Source of the DNA: Azolla caroliniana
Lineage: Eukaryota > Polypodiophyta
Assembly (NCBI GenBank): GCA_043228905.1
Contig: JBHGNT010000011.1
Coordinates: 4,030,001 to 4,094,000, forward strand
DNA: 64,000 nt
Direction of reading: 5' to 3'
Made by a program: the position numbers and the translations under genes. Below the pieces are notes generated by a model. That model made no database searches. It had not been told where the DNA came from and saw nothing but the letters and a program-made list of their open reading frames with translations. Below, piece after piece: positions 62,656 through 64,000 of this stretch. Each line of letters starts with the position of its first letter. The first letter of the stretch is position 1.

Positions 62656-63275
62656 TTGTAGGAGTAGTTTCCCAATTGGTCCGGATCTTTTTCATCGCTA
62701 GAAGATCGACTATACATTTGCATATCCTCTTGCATCCTTAAGATATGTGGCATGAAAGATTCTTGTGAATCAAGTTGGAAACTTCTTGTACGAGCATTCA
62801 TGTCACCAAAGACAATAACTTCCCCGTTGGATTTGAAATAAGCAATATCATCTTCTAGATTTGCAAAAGGATGATCTTTATCCAAACAAGCATAGAAGTT
62901 AGAATCTTGATGAGGAATGTAACATCCAATGACAAAAGTGGGCAAATCATAAGGTGTTTCTATTTTGAGCCATATGTAGCATTTATGTTCATCATTTTTT
63001 ATGATTGACACATATTTCTCTATTTCCTTCTTAATCAAACATGCCACCCCTCCTTGTCCTCTTCTTTGTCTTGGATTTTTCTCCCATATCAAAGAGTGTA
63101 CATTATAGTTTCCTAAACCTTGAATCCTTTGAGTATCATGCTCCCATGTTTCAACAAGAAGTGTGATATCCGAGTCATCGATAAACTCCTCTATGCCAAA
63201 TCCCCCATTCCATGGATATCCATTGCAATTCCAAAAACATAGTAGTAAAAGACGTGGTTTAGTCTCATAGGTCAC
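62559..63275 (-). pseudogene. LINE ORF2: APE-type endonuclease, N-terminal part
   Basis: The frame opens near the ORF2 start (MTYETKPRLLLLCFWNCNGY; the WNCNG block holds the first catalytic Asn). It continues with DITLLVETWEHD (catalytic E), GQGGVACLIKKEIEKY, TFVIGCYIPHQDSNFY and VIVFGDMNARTRSFQ (G-D-x-N catalytic block). The match shifts frame near 62660 to the next piece. The enzyme would nick target DNA to prime reverse transcription. Confidence 0.88.
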
Positions 63276-63289
63276 GTGTCCCTATTTGC

Positions 63290-64000
63290 CTACATTTCCA
63301 TCTTTAAGCACATCCTTAACCTTTTTTTCAATCTTTCTTCATATGCTTTACGACGGGCATTTTGTTGTGGGATAGTACGATCTTCACTCACAACACATTG
63401 CGTACCTTTGAGGTATACCCAACTATTTTCAAGTATGATCCACCGCTTTGTATCATCTGTCATTGTGCATACAATGGGCCTTTCTCCGGAGCAAGTAACA
63501 CCATGTTTCCCAACTCGGTGTGCCCCATATACATTCGCATCCGACATCCCATAATGCATGCTAAAAAATTCACGAATGGCCTTTCCAAGGGAAGCGAGTG
63601 TTTCCATACTCTCCTCTTTAATCCCACGAATAACAATGTTTTTTTATCTTCATTCACACACTTTCAATTCTCGGGCATCTATGCTTTCTATATTCTTCTC
63701 TTGATGCATCACATGCATATTAGATGAGTTTGATACCCCATCCCCACCACATAAATTGGCCCATGATTTCGTTGTGCATACATTTTTCATCTCACTTACA
63801 TCCCGCCTCATCGTGTCTAATTTTTCTTCGTTTAATGCTTCCTTTAACTCATTTGTTTCGAAAGAAGCTCTTTTACATTCTTGAATCTCTTCTTCAAGTT
63901 TTGCAACCACTTTCTTAAGAATTTTATTCTCAATGACAATAGTTTGGAGCTTAGCATTCTCTTTCATTAACATCCTAATCTCTTCACCTTGCTTGTTTAT
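63290..64000 (-). pseudogene. LINE ORF1
   Basis: One frame holds an N-terminal coiled coil (KLQTIVIENKILKKVVAKLE; upstream part off the window), a stop at 63650-63652, then an RRM/CTD-like region (LGKAIREFFSMHYGMSDAN; VYGAHRVGKHG; GERPIVCTMTDDTKRWIIL; SWVYLKGTQCVVSEDRTIPQ). This is the layout of L1-type ORF1 RNA-binding chaperones. The assignment rests on layout and the RPIV...SED pattern. Confidence 0.75.

Larger units (their letters stand above)
60720..64000 (-). mobile_element. L1-like LINE, 3' truncated, 5' end beyond the window
   Basis: This non-LTR element reads from the right edge leftward: ORF1 (coiled coil plus RRM-like), ORF2 with APE-type endonuclease and RT, then loss of the 3' end at the copia junction. 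It is AT-richer than the LTR elements. Losing the 3' end is unusual for LINEs, which are normally 5' truncated. A 25-bp and a 27-bp tandem duplication lie within ORF2. Confidence 0.9.

Overview
The window is eukaryotic and consists almost entirely of transposable elements; no host gene could be supported. It looks like a streptophyte (land plant or charophyte alga) with a repeat-rich genome. The reasons are Tat/Athila-like Ty3/gypsy polyproteins, copia elements with plant-type RVT_2 reverse transcriptases, LTRs with TATAAA promoters and RY-type motifs, and an L1-like LINE. One chromovirus and one deep Ty3/gypsy lineage look more like those known from non-seed plants and fungi than the usual angiosperm families. 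The species cannot be named from the sequence.

The layout is a nest at least five levels deep, resolved from LTR pairs, target-site duplications (TSDs) and split integrase genes. H (+ strand, Tat-like pol remnant) lies in three pieces: 1-1552, 7313-7494 and 50188-50543. Into H went J (1553-7312, - strand, intact chromovirus, TSD GACGA) and G (7495-50187, - strand, TSD CCGT). Inside the integrase of G sits F (9515-39192, - strand, non-autonomous). Inside the 3' LTR of F sits A (9669-28891, - strand, TSD GTAAC). Inside A sits B (12112-21954, - strand, TSD TACGT). F also received E (30018-35079, + strand, non-autonomous relative). G also received D (40535 to about 48243, + strand, relative of A, B and H, 3' end deleted).

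From 50544 to the right edge the order is: a copia 3' end; K, a truncated + strand member of the E/F/G lineage inserted in the copia LTR; a copia gag fragment; M, a - strand copia element; and a - strand LINE fused to M and running off the window.

Three lineages dominate. (1) H, A, B and D share gag, double zinc knuckles, a DGGSG-type protease, RT-RNase H and integrase, followed by an A- or purine-rich tract and an additional long coiled-coil ORF (980 codons in B). (2) E, F, G and K share LTRs beginning TGTCGTGAAG and ending CGACA, a primer site TGGTGAACCC, a GGTGGGGG-type polypurine tract and 4-bp TSDs. G and K are or were coding; E and F carry gag remnants plus tandemly repeated filler and probably moved in trans. 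(3) J is a young chromovirus with identical LTRs. It has a textbook -1 frameshift signal between gag and pol and a primer site complementary to its own predicted mRNA 5' end, which points to self-priming as in Tf1/sushi elements.

Age order from LTR comparison by eye: J (no difference seen) and B (one indel) are youngest, E next, then A, with F, G and H oldest. J is the only element whose ORFs all look intact.
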